This document shows, piece after piece, positions 8,964-16,945 of a stretch of 58,663 bases of DNA. Origin of the DNA: Rhizobiaceae bacterium (GTDB lineage: Bacteria > Pseudomonadota > Alphaproteobacteria > Rhizobiales > Rhizobiaceae); NCBI GenBank assembly GCA_019635715.1, contig JAHBYY010000019.1, forward strand, positions 1-58,663, written 5' to 3'. Numbering within the stretch: the stretch's first letter is position 1; each line of letters starts with the position of its first letter. The notes below the pieces were generated by a model. That model saw only the letters and a list, made by a program, of their open reading frames with translations. It was not told the DNA's origin and ran no database searches. A program made the translations under genes and the position numbers.

Positions 8964-8975
8964 AAAATCTATTTT
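8964..8975. promoter_or_regulatory. AAAATCTATTTT operator candidate
   Basis: A near-palindromic AT-rich 12-mer in the 176-base region between the divergent binding-protein (8891) and NmrA-like (9068) genes. The identical 12-mer recurs at 14913-14924 and a one-base variant at 2674-2685. On the minus strand it is preceded by GACTTTAC, comparable to GACTTG before the 2674 site. It is a possible binding site for the local GntR regulator; no binding evidence exists. Confidence 0.4.
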
Positions 8976-9067
8976 GTAAAGTCGAATAAATTATACATCG
9001 CAAAAAGTGATGATATACAGGTGGCGGCAAGGCGGGCGACGCCTCGAGCCGGACATGGAGGACGCGG

Positions 9068-9937
9068 ATGGCCGAGAGTGAACTGGTGCTGGTGACCGGC
9101 GCGACCGGGCGCACCGGCAAGGCGGTGATCGCGGCGCTTGCGGCAAGGGGCGCCCGCGTGCGTGGGCTGTCGCGCAAGGCCGCGACGGCCGATGGCGGCC
9201 GGGGCGCGGAGACGGCGGTGGCCGATCTTGCCGATCCGGTTGCACTGCGGGCTGCGGCAGAAGGCGTCGACCGCATCTACCATATCGGGCCGCGCTTCAA
9301 CGACCGCGAGGTCGAGTACGGCGCCAATGTGCTCGCCGCCGCCAAGAGCGCCGGGGTCCGGCATTTCGTGCTGCATTCGGTCTTCCATCCGCAGTGCCGG
9401 ACGATGGTCCACCACCGCCAGAAGCTCAGGCTGGAAGAGATGCTGGTCGAATCCGGCGTGCCCTACACGATCCTGCAGCCGGCCATGTACATGCAGAACA
9501 TCGCGCTGGAATGGCCGAAGATCGAGGCTGAGGGGATCTATGAGCGGCCCTATCGGGTCGACCTGCCGATGGCGATGGTCGACATCGTGGATCTGGCGGC
9601 GGCCGCCGCCGTGGTGCTGACCAGCGAGCGCTATGTCGGCGGGTCGTATGAACTGGCGGCGGACGGTTCGATGTCGCACGCCGCGATGGCCGAAGTGCTG
9701 GCGCGGCTGCTGGGCAAACCGGTGCGCGCGGCGCGCTACGCGCCGTCGGAATGGCGGCGGCGCAATGCCGCGCGCTTCCCCGAAGATTACCTCAAGATCT
9801 ACGCGGCGATGTGCCGGCACTACGACCGGTTCGGCCTGCCCGGCGGCAACGGCGCGTCGCTGTCGATGATCCTGGGGCGCAGCCCGGCGACCTTCGAGGG
9901 CTTTGCGCGGCGCTTCATCGCGGAGCGGAAGGGGTAG
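9068..9937 (+). CDS. NmrA-like NAD(P)-binding oxidoreductase
   Basis: A 289-residue atypical short-chain dehydrogenase. The N-terminal Rossmann motif is VTGATGRTGKAV; the HFVLHSVFHPQ and PYTILQPAMYMQN segments are typical of the NmrA/HSCARG group, which reduce quinones or ketones or sense NADP. There is no classical YxxxK pair, as usual in this group. A GGAGG Shine-Dalgarno stands just upstream of the ATG. It is transcribed divergently from the CUT2 operon and shares its control region, so it is probably part of the same catabolic regulon. Confidence 0.87.
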   Translation: MAESELVLVTGATGRTGKAVIAALAARGARVRGLSRKAATADGGRGAETAVADLADPVALRAAAEGVDRIYHIGPRFNDREVEYGANVLAAAKSAGVRHFVLHSVFHPQCRTMVHHRQKLRLEEMLVESGVPYTILQPAMYMQNIALEWPKIEAEGIYERPYRVDLPMAMVDIVDLAAAAAVVLTSERYVGGSYELAADGSMSHAAMAEVLARLLGKPVRAARYAPSEWRRRNAARFPEDYLKIYAAMCRHYDRFGLPGGNGASLSMILGRSPATFEGFARRFIAERKG

Positions 9938-9942
9938 CCGCC

Positions 9943-10020
9943 GGGGACAGTTTCCTTTTTTCGGCAGAAAGGCGGCAGCGTTTCAGATGTCGAGCAGGCC
10001 GAAAAAGGTAAACTGTCCCC
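9943..10020. repeat. Inverted repeat with GGGGACAGTTT ends
   Basis: Arms of 23 bases at 9943-9965 and 9998-10020 match at 21 of 23 positions in inverted orientation, around a 32-base loop. Each arm starts GGGGACAGTTT and ends TTTTTCGGC. The layout resembles REP-like or miniature inverted-repeat elements of bacterial intergenic space. It lies between convergent genes and might also help termination. No transposase is nearby. Confidence 0.7.
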
Positions 10021-10050
10021 TGAGCCCTTCCCCCGAGCCCCCTCAAGCCA

Positions 10051-10083
10051 AGCGGGCGGGACGCGCAACGCATCCCGCCCGCT
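10051..10083. terminator. Bidirectional hairpin between convergent genes
   Basis: A perfect 11-base GC-rich stem (AGCGGGCGGGA at 10051-10061 with its complement at 10073-10083) and an 11-base loop, 16 bases beyond the stop codon of the leftward isomerase gene. There is no T-tract, so intrinsic termination is uncertain, but the place between convergent genes fits a transcription barrier or mRNA 3'-end stabiliser. Confidence 0.5.
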
Positions 10084-10098
10084 CCAGGAAGACCGATC

Positions 10099-10968
10099 TC
10101 AGGCCGCCGCCACCTCGACGCCGGCTTGGGCGAGAACCTTGCGCGAGGTCTGCGCCGACTTCACGCCGGCGTCGCGCGCCGACAGGGCGTCGGCTTCCAG
10201 CGAGAAGACCTCGGGCCCGACATGGCGCAGATTGCCCTTGGCCGCGACGATGCGGATGATCTCGACCACGTCCATCTCGCCTTCGCCCGGGAACTTGCGA
10301 TGGTTGATCGTGTCGTCGAACAGCGAGTGGCCGACCTGCCGCCGCGGGCCGTCGTCGATCTGCATGCCGGCCAGATGCTTGCCCGGCAGGTTCTTCAGCA
10401 GGTCGAGTTCGTAGGCCCCCTTCGAGAAATGCCAGACGTCGACGAGGATGCCCGCATTTGACGGGTTGACGCCGCTGACGATCGCCCAGGCGTCCGAAAG
10501 GTTGGGCATGCCCCAGAACGGCATGAATTCGAGATCGATCCAGTAGCCGTGGTGCTTGGCCCGGTCGCACAGCCGGCCGAAGCCGTCGATCAGGCGCGGC
10601 AGCTCGACCGTGCCCTTGTCGTAGCCGGCGACGGCGAGGATCGAGGTCAGTCCGAGCTTCTCGCACATGCGGAAGGAGTGGTCGGTGCTGATGTCGAAGC
10701 GGGCGCGCAGCTCCGGCGTGCATTCGGCGGGAACACGGATCGGCGCCCAGTCGGTCAGCGAATCCAGATAGCGCAAGGGTGCGCCGGCATCGGCCGCCAT
10801 GGATTTCATGTCGCCCGGCGTCAGGCCGGATTCCAGCGCGTCCTGGTAGGTCTCGGGCGCGATGGCGAGGCTGGTGAAGCCGCCGGCCCGGGCGGCCTCG
10901 ACATGGCCGCGGAAGCCGTGGACCCGCGCCGAGGCGGGCCAGAAGACGAAGTCGGCAGGTGATGACAT
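10099..10968 (-). CDS. TIM-barrel sugar phosphate isomerase/epimerase-like protein
   Basis: A 289-residue protein of the AP-endonuclease-2/xylose-isomerase-like TIM-barrel family (IolE, IolI and hydroxypyruvate-isomerase relatives). Likely metal ligands fall in WIDLEFMPFWG, ILVDVWHF, MQIDDG and GPEVFS. It is paralogous to the gene immediately upstream at 11084: both share an LEF(M/I)PFWG segment, D-x-W-H and GPE-x-FS. Such enzymes isomerise or epimerise keto-sugars, or dehydrate polyols and cyclic acids. Function here is unknown; it is probably a step downstream of the importer. Confidence 0.85.
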   Translation of the reverse strand: MSSPADFVFWPASARVHGFRGHVEAARAGGFTSLAIAPETYQDALESGLTPGDMKSMAADAGAPLRYLDSLTDWAPIRVPAECTPELRARFDISTDHSFRMCEKLGLTSILAVAGYDKGTVELPRLIDGFGRLCDRAKHHGYWIDLEFMPFWGMPNLSDAWAIVSGVNPSNAGILVDVWHFSKGAYELDLLKNLPGKHLAGMQIDDGPRRQVGHSLFDDTINHRKFPGEGEMDVVEIIRIVAAKGNLRHVGPEVFSLEADALSARDAGVKSAQTSRKVLAQAGVEVAAA

Positions 10969-11083
10969 CTTGATACCTCGGAGATGGGATTCGACGGGGT
11001 GGTGCCGGCGATCGGAAAGGCGCGAGGGCTCGACGGCCGACGCAGTTGCGCCGGCCGCGGCCTTGTTCTCAGGCGATCCGGGT

Positions 11084-11974
11084 TCAGGCGGCCCTGGACG
11101 GTCCGAAACGGTGCGGGATGCCGGCCTTGTCGAAGACGTCGGCCATCGCCACGCGGCTGCGATTGCCGATCTCGTCGGCCGACAAGGTATCGTACAGCGC
11201 CGAGAAGGTTTCGGGGCCGTAACGGTTGAGGCCGCCGATGCGATGCAACTGCTGCAGCAGTTCGACGACCGGGAAGCCGCCGGTGCCGGCGTCGACGCGA
11301 TGGAAGATGCAGTCGTCGAGCAGCGTGCGCCCCGGCTTCAGGGTCGCGTCGGCATCGGCGATCTGGACGGTCGAGATCCTGTCGCCGGGGATCGTGTCGA
11401 GCAGCGCCGGATCGGGGTTGCCGCGCAGATAGTGCCAGAAGTCGAAGACGATGCCGCTGTTCGGCTTGTCGGCGGTCTTGACGATCTTCCAGGCGCGGGC
11501 CAGGTCCGGCAGGCCCCAGAAGGGAATGAACTCCAGGTCGCAGCGGATGCCGAGACCGGCGGCGCGGTCGCAGGTTTCGGCAAAGCCTTCGATCAACTGG
11601 TCCATCGACACCTGGCTTTCCGGGCAGGTGATGATGCAGCTCATGGAATCGACCTTGAGCGTCTCGGCGATGCGGAACCAGTCGTCGCCGTCGAAACCGA
11701 AGAAGCCGAGCGCGAAGGCCGCGGGGTCGAGATTGTCGGGCAGCCAGTGCGTCGCCCAGCGGCTGTAGGGATCGAGCTGGGTGAGCTTGACGCCCTCGTC
11801 GTCGGCCATCGACAGCATATCCTTGGTGGTGACGCCGTCGGCCAGCCAGCGGCAGTAGTTCCACGGGGTGATCGAGATGGCGTCGCAGCCCGCCAGCCGC
11901 GAGGCCCGCAACTGCTCCTTCAAGGGCAGCGAACGAACCGTTCCCACCCACATGATCGTCGACGACTTGTCCAT
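11084..11974 (-). CDS. TIM-barrel isomerase/epimerase-like protein, paralogue
   Basis: A 296-residue AP-endonuclease-2-like TIM barrel. Metal-site segments: RCDLEFIPFWG, IVFDFWHY, VQIADAD and YGPETFSALY. These align with those of the adjacent paralogue at 10099, indicating tandem duplication followed by divergence. It is 115 bases upstream of that paralogue and 42 bases downstream of the MDR reductase, all on the minus strand, so the five genes from 14842 down to 10099 could form one operon. Substrate unknown. Confidence 0.85.
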   Translation of the reverse strand: MDKSSTIMWVGTVRSLPLKEQLRASRLAGCDAISITPWNYCRWLADGVTTKDMLSMADDEGVKLTQLDPYSRWATHWLPDNLDPAAFALGFFGFDGDDWFRIAETLKVDSMSCIITCPESQVSMDQLIEGFAETCDRAAGLGIRCDLEFIPFWGLPDLARAWKIVKTADKPNSGIVFDFWHYLRGNPDPALLDTIPGDRISTVQIADADATLKPGRTLLDDCIFHRVDAGTGGFPVVELLQQLHRIGGLNRYGPETFSALYDTLSADEIGNRSRVAMADVFDKAGIPHRFGPSRAA

Positions 11975-12016
11975 GGTCTTCTCCCTTGCAACCTTCCGGC
12001 CCGGCGCGCTGCGGCG

Positions 12017-13042
12017 TCAGAAACCCTCGAAAACGATCTTCCCCGTCACCGAGCCTGCCTCGATGTCGCGATGCGCCGCAAGCAGGGCGGCCGCGTCGGC
12101 GCGGCCGCGGCGGCTGGTCAAGGTCGTACAGACCTTGCCCGCGTCGACCAGACCGGCGAGTTCGCCGAGAATGCGGCCCTGCTCGTCCATGTCGGCCGTC
12201 TGGAACAGCGAGCGCGCCATCATCGAATGCATGTGCAGCGCGATGGATCTTGTCTTCAGGGCCGTGACGGGAAAGGGGTCGGGATCATCGAGAACGCCGA
12301 TGCCGCCGAACGGCAGGACGAGGTCGGCGAACTGGTCCTGGTGGCGGGGCGTGTAGGCCAGCGCCATGAGCAGATCGACGCCCTTGAGGTCGAGCGCTTC
12401 GACCTGTGGCTTGAGCGGCCGGCGATGGTCGATCACATGGTGGGCGCCGAGGTTGCGGCACCAGTCCGCCGTTTCCGGTCGTGACGCGGTGGCGATGACT
12501 GTCAGGCCGGTCAGCGCACGGGCGAGCTGGATCGCCATCGATCCCGTACCGCCGGCACCGCCGATGACAAGCAGCACACGCGTGTCCGCGGCCGGATTGC
12601 GGCGCGCCCCGAGGCGATCGAACAGCAGCTCCCAGGTCGCCAGCGTCGTCAGCGGCAGGGCTGCGGCCTCGGCGAAGCCGAGGCTCTGGGGCTTGATCGC
12701 GACCAGCCTCTCATCGACGAGCTGATATTGCGCATAGCTGCCCTGGCGGGCGACCGAGCCGGCATAGAAGACGGCATCGCCGGGCTGGAAACCGCGCACG
12801 GCGGATCCGGCCTCGACCACGATCCCGGCCGCGTCATATCCCGGCACTTTCAGCCTGCCGCCCGTATCCATGATGCGGCGCAGCTTTGCGTCGAGCGGAT
12901 TGACCGAGATTGCGCGGATGTCGACCAGCAGGTCGCGGCCTTCCGGCGACGCCGGCCGAGGCAGGTCGACATCGACCAGCGCATCGGCAGTGTTCGCCGG
13001 GCCTGCCTTGGTGAAGCCGACGGCTTTCATCGTCGCGTCCAT
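12017..13042 (-). CDS. MDR-family NADPH:quinone-type oxidoreductase
   Basis: A 341-residue medium-chain dehydrogenase/reductase of the zinc-free or astacin-like quinone reductase branch. The N-terminal GroES-like domain has YDAAGIVVEAGSAV and GDAVFYAGS; the coenzyme domain has the Rossmann motif VIGGAGGTGSMAIQLAR. There is no Cys-Gly-x-x-Gly zinc cluster. It would reduce an enone, quinone or aldehyde with NAD(P)H. It starts only 4 bases after the SDR stop codon, so the two are probably coupled. Confidence 0.88.
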   Translation of the reverse strand: MDATMKAVGFTKAGPANTADALVDVDLPRPASPEGRDLLVDIRAISVNPLDAKLRRIMDTGGRLKVPGYDAAGIVVEAGSAVRGFQPGDAVFYAGSVARQGSYAQYQLVDERLVAIKPQSLGFAEAAALPLTTLATWELLFDRLGARRNPAADTRVLLVIGGAGGTGSMAIQLARALTGLTVIATASRPETADWCRNLGAHHVIDHRRPLKPQVEALDLKGVDLLMALAYTPRHQDQFADLVLPFGGIGVLDDPDPFPVTALKTRSIALHMHSMMARSLFQTADMDEQGRILGELAGLVDAGKVCTTLTSRRGRADAAALLAAHRDIEAGSVTGKIVFEGF

Positions 13043-13046
13043 GCTT

Positions 13047-13847
13047 CTAGAGCAGGCTGCGGATCGAACCGCCGTCGACGCCCCAGATCGACGAGGTCAC
13101 GAAGGAGGCCCGCTTGGAAGCGAGGAAGACGATGATGTCGGCGACCTCTTCCGGTTCGCCCATGCGCTCCAGCGGCAACTGGCGCAGCTTCATCTCATGG
13201 TCGACCGCCTTGCGCGGCGGCATGCCGTGCAGCTCTGAGAGCGCGTCGGCGAACCCGCCCGGCCGCGACCAGAGCGGGCTCCAGATCGGCCCGGGTGCGA
13301 CCGCGTTGACGCGGACGCGCGGCGCTTCGGCGCGCGCCAGGCTCTTGGTGACGCTGACCAGCGCGGTCTTCAGCGCGGCATAGTCGGCCGGCACCGTTTC
13401 CGGCTGGCGGGCGAGGTCGGACGTGTTGTTGACGATCGCGCCGCCGCTTTCGCGCAGCCGCGGCAGCAGCACGCGGGTGACGCGGATGTTGCTCATGAAG
13501 TTGACGTCGAAGGTGCGCTGCCAGTGGTGGTCGGTCAGTTGCTCGAAGGGCTGGGCGTCGACGATGCCGACATTGTTGACCAGAACGTCGAGCCGGCCGT
13601 CGGTTCCCGCGAACACTTCGGTAAGCGCATGCTCGACGCCCTCGGCGGTGGACAGGTCGGCGACTCCGGTCTTCACCGCGACGCCGGCTGACTGCGCTGC
13701 CTGCGCGGTCTCCTGCAATCCGGCTTTGTCCATGTCGACAAGGCGCAGCTCGGCGCCTTCATTGGCGAAGGCAAGCGAGGTCGCCCGGCCGATGCCGCTC
13801 GCCGCGCCGGTGATCAGCACGACCTTGCCCTTCAGTCCGGTATCCAT
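13047..13847 (-). CDS. SDR-family oxidoreductase
   Basis: A 266-residue classical short-chain dehydrogenase. The cofactor motif is VLITGAASGIGRA near residue 10, then NNVGIVD (NNxG), a catalytic Ser in NNTSDL and YAALK (YxxxK). An acidic residue after the second strand (LVDMDK) suggests NAD rather than NADP. It probably oxidises a secondary alcohol in the pathway encoded around it. Followed immediately by the MDR reductase gene, preceded by the FAH-family gene 104 bases upstream. Confidence 0.92.
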   Translation of the reverse strand: MDTGLKGKVVLITGAASGIGRATSLAFANEGAELRLVDMDKAGLQETAQAAQSAGVAVKTGVADLSTAEGVEHALTEVFAGTDGRLDVLVNNVGIVDAQPFEQLTDHHWQRTFDVNFMSNIRVTRVLLPRLRESGGAIVNNTSDLARQPETVPADYAALKTALVSVTKSLARAEAPRVRVNAVAPGPIWSPLWSRPGGFADALSELHGMPPRKAVDHEMKLRQLPLERMGEPEEVADIIVFLASKRASFVTSSIWGVDGGSIRSLL

Positions 13848-13951
13848 GATTCCTACCCTCGATCAGATGGCTGCCGGACCAGCGGCAGGCTTTGCACTGC
13901 ATGAAGCGACGACTGGCGGACCGGCCGACGGCGTTGTCCTGGCGCGTCCGT

Positions 13952-14842
13952 TCAGGCGGCGGCCTTGCCCGGCCGGCCCTCGGCGCGCACCTCGTCGCGG
14001 ACCGGGTTCACCAGCGTGCCGAGGCCCTCGATCTCGACCTCGCAGACGTCGCCGTCCTTCATCAGCAGGCGCGGATTGCGGGCCCAGCCGATGCCTGCCG
14101 GCGTGCCGCTGACGATCACGTCTCCGGGCTCCAGCGTGATCGCCTCGCTGATCGTCTCGATGATGGTCGCCACGTCGAAGAGCATGTCGTCGGTCGACGC
14201 CGACTGGACGACGGCGCCGTTGAGGCGCGTCTGCAGGCGCAGGCCCTTGCCGCCGGCCGGAACCTCGTCGGCGGTGACCAGCGCGGGGCCGAAGCCGCCT
14301 GTCTGGTCGAAATTCTTGCCGACGGTCCATTGCGGCGACTTGAACTGGTATTCGCGCACCGATCCCTCGTTGAAGATCGAATAGCCGAGCACATGGTCGT
14401 GGGCCTGGGCCTTGGAAATGTGCCGGCCGCCGCGGCCGATCACCACGACCATCTCGCCCTCGAAGTCGAGGCTGGTCGAGGCGAGGGGGCGGATGATCGG
14501 CTGGTTGTGGCCGATCAGCGTGGTGGCGAAGCGGGCGAACAGCGTCGGATAATCCGGCTGGTCGTAGGGGGACTCCTTGGTGTGGTCGGCATAGTTCAGC
14601 CCGACGCAGATGATCTTGGGCGGACGGGCGATCGGCGGCAGATAGGTGATCGAGCCAGGATCGATCACCGGCGCGTCGGCCAGCCTGCGGCCGAGCTGTG
14701 CAAGTTCGTCGCCGCCGGCCGCGATGATCTGGCCGAGATCCAGCGAACGACCTGCCGTCGCGGCCAGCAGGCCGCGCAATTCGCCGGACCGCTCGACGGC
14801 CAGTCCCTGCCCGCCGGCAGACTTGAAGCTAACGAAGCGCAT
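13952..14842 (-). CDS. FAH-family hydrolase
   Basis: A 296-residue fumarylacetoacetate-hydrolase-fold protein. An N-terminal cap of about 85 residues precedes the catalytic domain with ICVGLNYADHTKE, LDFEGEMVVVIGRGG (metal-binding E-x-E) and the GTPAGIGWARNP loop. The family cleaves C-C bonds of 1,3-diketo acids, decarboxylates oxaloacetate-like acids or hydrates dienoates. With two extradiol dioxygenases nearby, hydrolysis or hydration of a meta-cleavage product is plausible. An alternative is the 2,4-diketo-3-deoxysugar-acid hydrolase role known in non-phosphorylating sugar pathways. First gene of a leftward operon, divergent from the ADH at 15048. Confidence 0.9.
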   Translation of the reverse strand: MRFVSFKSAGGQGLAVERSGELRGLLAATAGRSLDLGQIIAAGGDELAQLGRRLADAPVIDPGSITYLPPIARPPKIICVGLNYADHTKESPYDQPDYPTLFARFATTLIGHNQPIIRPLASTSLDFEGEMVVVIGRGGRHISKAQAHDHVLGYSIFNEGSVREYQFKSPQWTVGKNFDQTGGFGPALVTADEVPAGGKGLRLQTRLNGAVVQSASTDDMLFDVATIIETISEAITLEPGDVIVSGTPAGIGWARNPRLLMKDGDVCEVEIEGLGTLVNPVRDEVRAEGRPGKAAA

Positions 14843-14904
14843 GCGGAGTTCCTCACCAGGATTGACTGCTTGTTGGGTTGAGGATTCGCCAAAAAATAAG
14901 ACAT

Positions 14905-14933
14905 GTCAACAAAAAATCTATTTTTATGTTGAC
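14905..14933. promoter_or_regulatory. Palindromic operator candidate in divergent promoter
   Basis: Perfect 7-base arms GTCAACA (14905-14911) and TGTTGAC (14927-14933) flank an AT-rich core that contains AAAATCTATTTT (14913-14924), the same 12-mer as at 8964. It lies midway between the divergent FAH and alcohol-dehydrogenase genes, so one bound dimer could control both. It is the best-formed operator-like sequence in the catabolic block. Confidence 0.55.
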
Positions 14934-15047
14934 TGTCCGATTGGTCAACCGCTATCGATCGGATGGTGGCGGATGAGGATGCCGCTTGGCGCGGGCGGGA
15001 CGACATATCCCCGACCGCCGCCGTCGAGGAATTTCGGGAGGATCGTC

Positions 15048-16118
15048 ATGAAAGCCCTTCGCTTCCACGCCAAGCGCGACCTGCGGCTGGAGGAGATCGC
15101 GCCGCCTGCTTCGCCGGGACCCGGAGAGGTCGTTGTCGCGGTCAGCGCCTGCGGCATCTGCGGCAGCGATCTCCACGAATATCTCGACGGCCCGATCTTC
15201 GTGGCGGTCGAGCCGCATCCGCTCACCGGGGCTTCGGCACCCTTGGTGCTGGGCCACGAATTTTCCGGCAGACTATCGGCCGTGGGCGGTGCGGTCGGGC
15301 GCTTCGCAAAGGGCGACAGGGTCGCGATCCTGCCGCATCTCAACAAGGCCGGCGACTATTTCGTGCGGCGCGGCCTCGGGCACATCAGCGACACGACCGC
15401 GCTGGTCGGGCTGTCCTCCGCCTATGGCGGCATGGGCGAATATGCGATCGTGCCGCAGGACAATGTCGTCAGGCTGCCCGACGGCGTCACCGACGAGCAA
15501 GGCGCGCTGTTCGAGCCGATGGCGGTGGCGCTGAATGCGGTCGACCGGGGTGGCGTGTTCGCCGGCAGCAGCGTGCTGGTCACCGGCGCGGGACCGATCG
15601 GCGTGCTGGCCGCGATGGCCGCGAAGGCGGCCGGTGCGTCACGCGTCTTCGTGTCGGAGGCCAACCCGGCGCGCCGCGCCAGGCTCGCCTCGCTGCAACT
15701 GGGCTACGAGATCGTCGACCCCACACAACCCGATTTCGCTTCCGCCGTTGCCGGGATGACCGAGGAAGGTCTCGGCGTCGATGTCGCGATCGAGTGCGCC
15801 GGACATGAACGGGCCCTTGCCGACTGCATCCGGCTGGCCCGCCGGGGCGGCACCGTGGTGCAGGTCGGCATCTTCGTCGATGCGCCACGCGTCGACATGC
15901 GGCTGCTGGTCTCGAAGGCCGTCACGCTGACGACCAGTTGGGGCTTCCCGATCACCATCGGGCCGCGCGTCGTCCAGATGATCGCATCCGGGCAGTTGCA
16001 GCCGGAGAAGATCGTCACCGGACGGGTGCGCCTGTCCGACGCCATCGCCAAGGGCTTCGACGAACTGGCGCGGCCCGACCACGACCACCTCAAGGTGCTG
16101 ATCGCGCTGCGGGACTGA
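15048..16118 (+). CDS. Zinc-type alcohol dehydrogenase, butanediol dehydrogenase-like
   Basis: A 356-residue medium-chain dehydrogenase. Catalytic zinc residues lie in SACGICGSDLHEY and LGHEFSG; the Rossmann motif is VTGAGPIGVLAAMAA. It resembles 2,3-butanediol/sorbitol dehydrogenases in N-terminal sequence. The usual four-cysteine structural zinc loop is missing: the corresponding stretch (LPHLNKAGDYFVRRG) has no cysteine. Start at the ATG following GGGAGGATCGTC. It leads a short rightward operon with the SDR at 16166 and shares its control region with the FAH gene. Probably oxidises a polyol or hydroxy-acid intermediate. Confidence 0.88.
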   Translation: MKALRFHAKRDLRLEEIAPPASPGPGEVVVAVSACGICGSDLHEYLDGPIFVAVEPHPLTGASAPLVLGHEFSGRLSAVGGAVGRFAKGDRVAILPHLNKAGDYFVRRGLGHISDTTALVGLSSAYGGMGEYAIVPQDNVVRLPDGVTDEQGALFEPMAVALNAVDRGGVFAGSSVLVTGAGPIGVLAAMAAKAAGASRVFVSEANPARRARLASLQLGYEIVDPTQPDFASAVAGMTEEGLGVDVAIECAGHERALADCIRLARRGGTVVQVGIFVDAPRVDMRLLVSKAVTLTTSWGFPITIGPRVVQMIASGQLQPEKIVTGRVRLSDAIAKGFDELARPDHDHLKVLIALRD

Positions 16119-16165
16119 CATCCCGCTCGATCCCAGCCAGTCTCAGACATATCAGGGAGGAATTG

Positions 16166-16894
16166 ATGGGCCGTCTTCAGGGAAAGGTGGCGCTCGTCAC
16201 GGGCGCCGCTCAGGGCATCGGTGCGGCAGTCGGCAGGCTGTTCGCGCAGGAGGGAGCGGTGGTCTACCTGACCGACGTGCAGGCTTCGCCACGCGAAGCG
16301 GCCCCGGCCGGCGTGGAATATCGCCGGCTCGATGTGGCGGACGAGACCGCGTGGAAATCGGTCGTTTCCGACATCGTGGCAAAGCATGGCCGGCTGGAAC
16401 TGCTGGTCAACAATGCCGGCATCGTCGAGCATTACGGCCAGATCGACGCGACCACGACCGAGGCCTGGCACCGTGTCATCTCGGTCAACCAGACCGGCAC
16501 ATTCTTCGGCATGCGCGAGGTCGTGCCGGTGATGAAGAAGAACGGCGGCGGCTCCATCGTCAATTTCTCGTCGATCTGGGGATCGGCCGGGGCCGGCGGC
16601 GCCGCACCCTACCAGGCCGCCAAGGGGGCCGTGCGCACGCTGACCAAGAACGGCGCGATCAGCTACGCCAAGGACAACATCCGGGTGAACTCCGTTCATC
16701 CCGGCATCATCTGGACGCCGCTGATCCAGGGTCAGAGCGAGGAGATGAACGCCGGCATCATCGCCGTCACGCCGATGGGACGCTCCGGCACTCCGGAGGA
16801 AATCGCCTACGGCGTCCTCTACCTCGCCAGCGACGAATCTTCCTTCGTCACCGGCCTCGAACTCAATATCGACGGCGGATACCTCGCGCAGTAG
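16166..16894 (+). CDS. SDR-family oxidoreductase (second)
   Basis: A 242-residue classical short-chain dehydrogenase: VALVTGAAQGIGAA near residue 8, NNAGIVE, catalytic Ser in NFSSIWG, YQAAK, and the PG motif in SVHPGIIWTPL. D38 region (YLTDVQ) suggests NAD preference. The sequence resembles 3-alpha-hydroxysteroid or cyclohexanol dehydrogenase-type SDRs, that is, enzymes for cyclic secondary alcohols. A GGGAGG Shine-Dalgarno precedes the ATG. It follows the zinc-type ADH by 47 bases and ends the rightward unit, converging on msuE. Confidence 0.92.
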   Translation: MGRLQGKVALVTGAAQGIGAAVGRLFAQEGAVVYLTDVQASPREAAPAGVEYRRLDVADETAWKSVVSDIVAKHGRLELLVNNAGIVEHYGQIDATTTEAWHRVISVNQTGTFFGMREVVPVMKKNGGGSIVNFSSIWGSAGAGGAAPYQAAKGAVRTLTKNGAISYAKDNIRVNSVHPGIIWTPLIQGQSEEMNAGIIAVTPMGRSGTPEEIAYGVLYLASDESSFVTGLELNIDGGYLAQ

Positions 16895-16945
16895 ACGTCC
16901 GGGCGGATCCGCCGCGGCCCGCCCATTTAGCGGCCTGCAGCCGCG

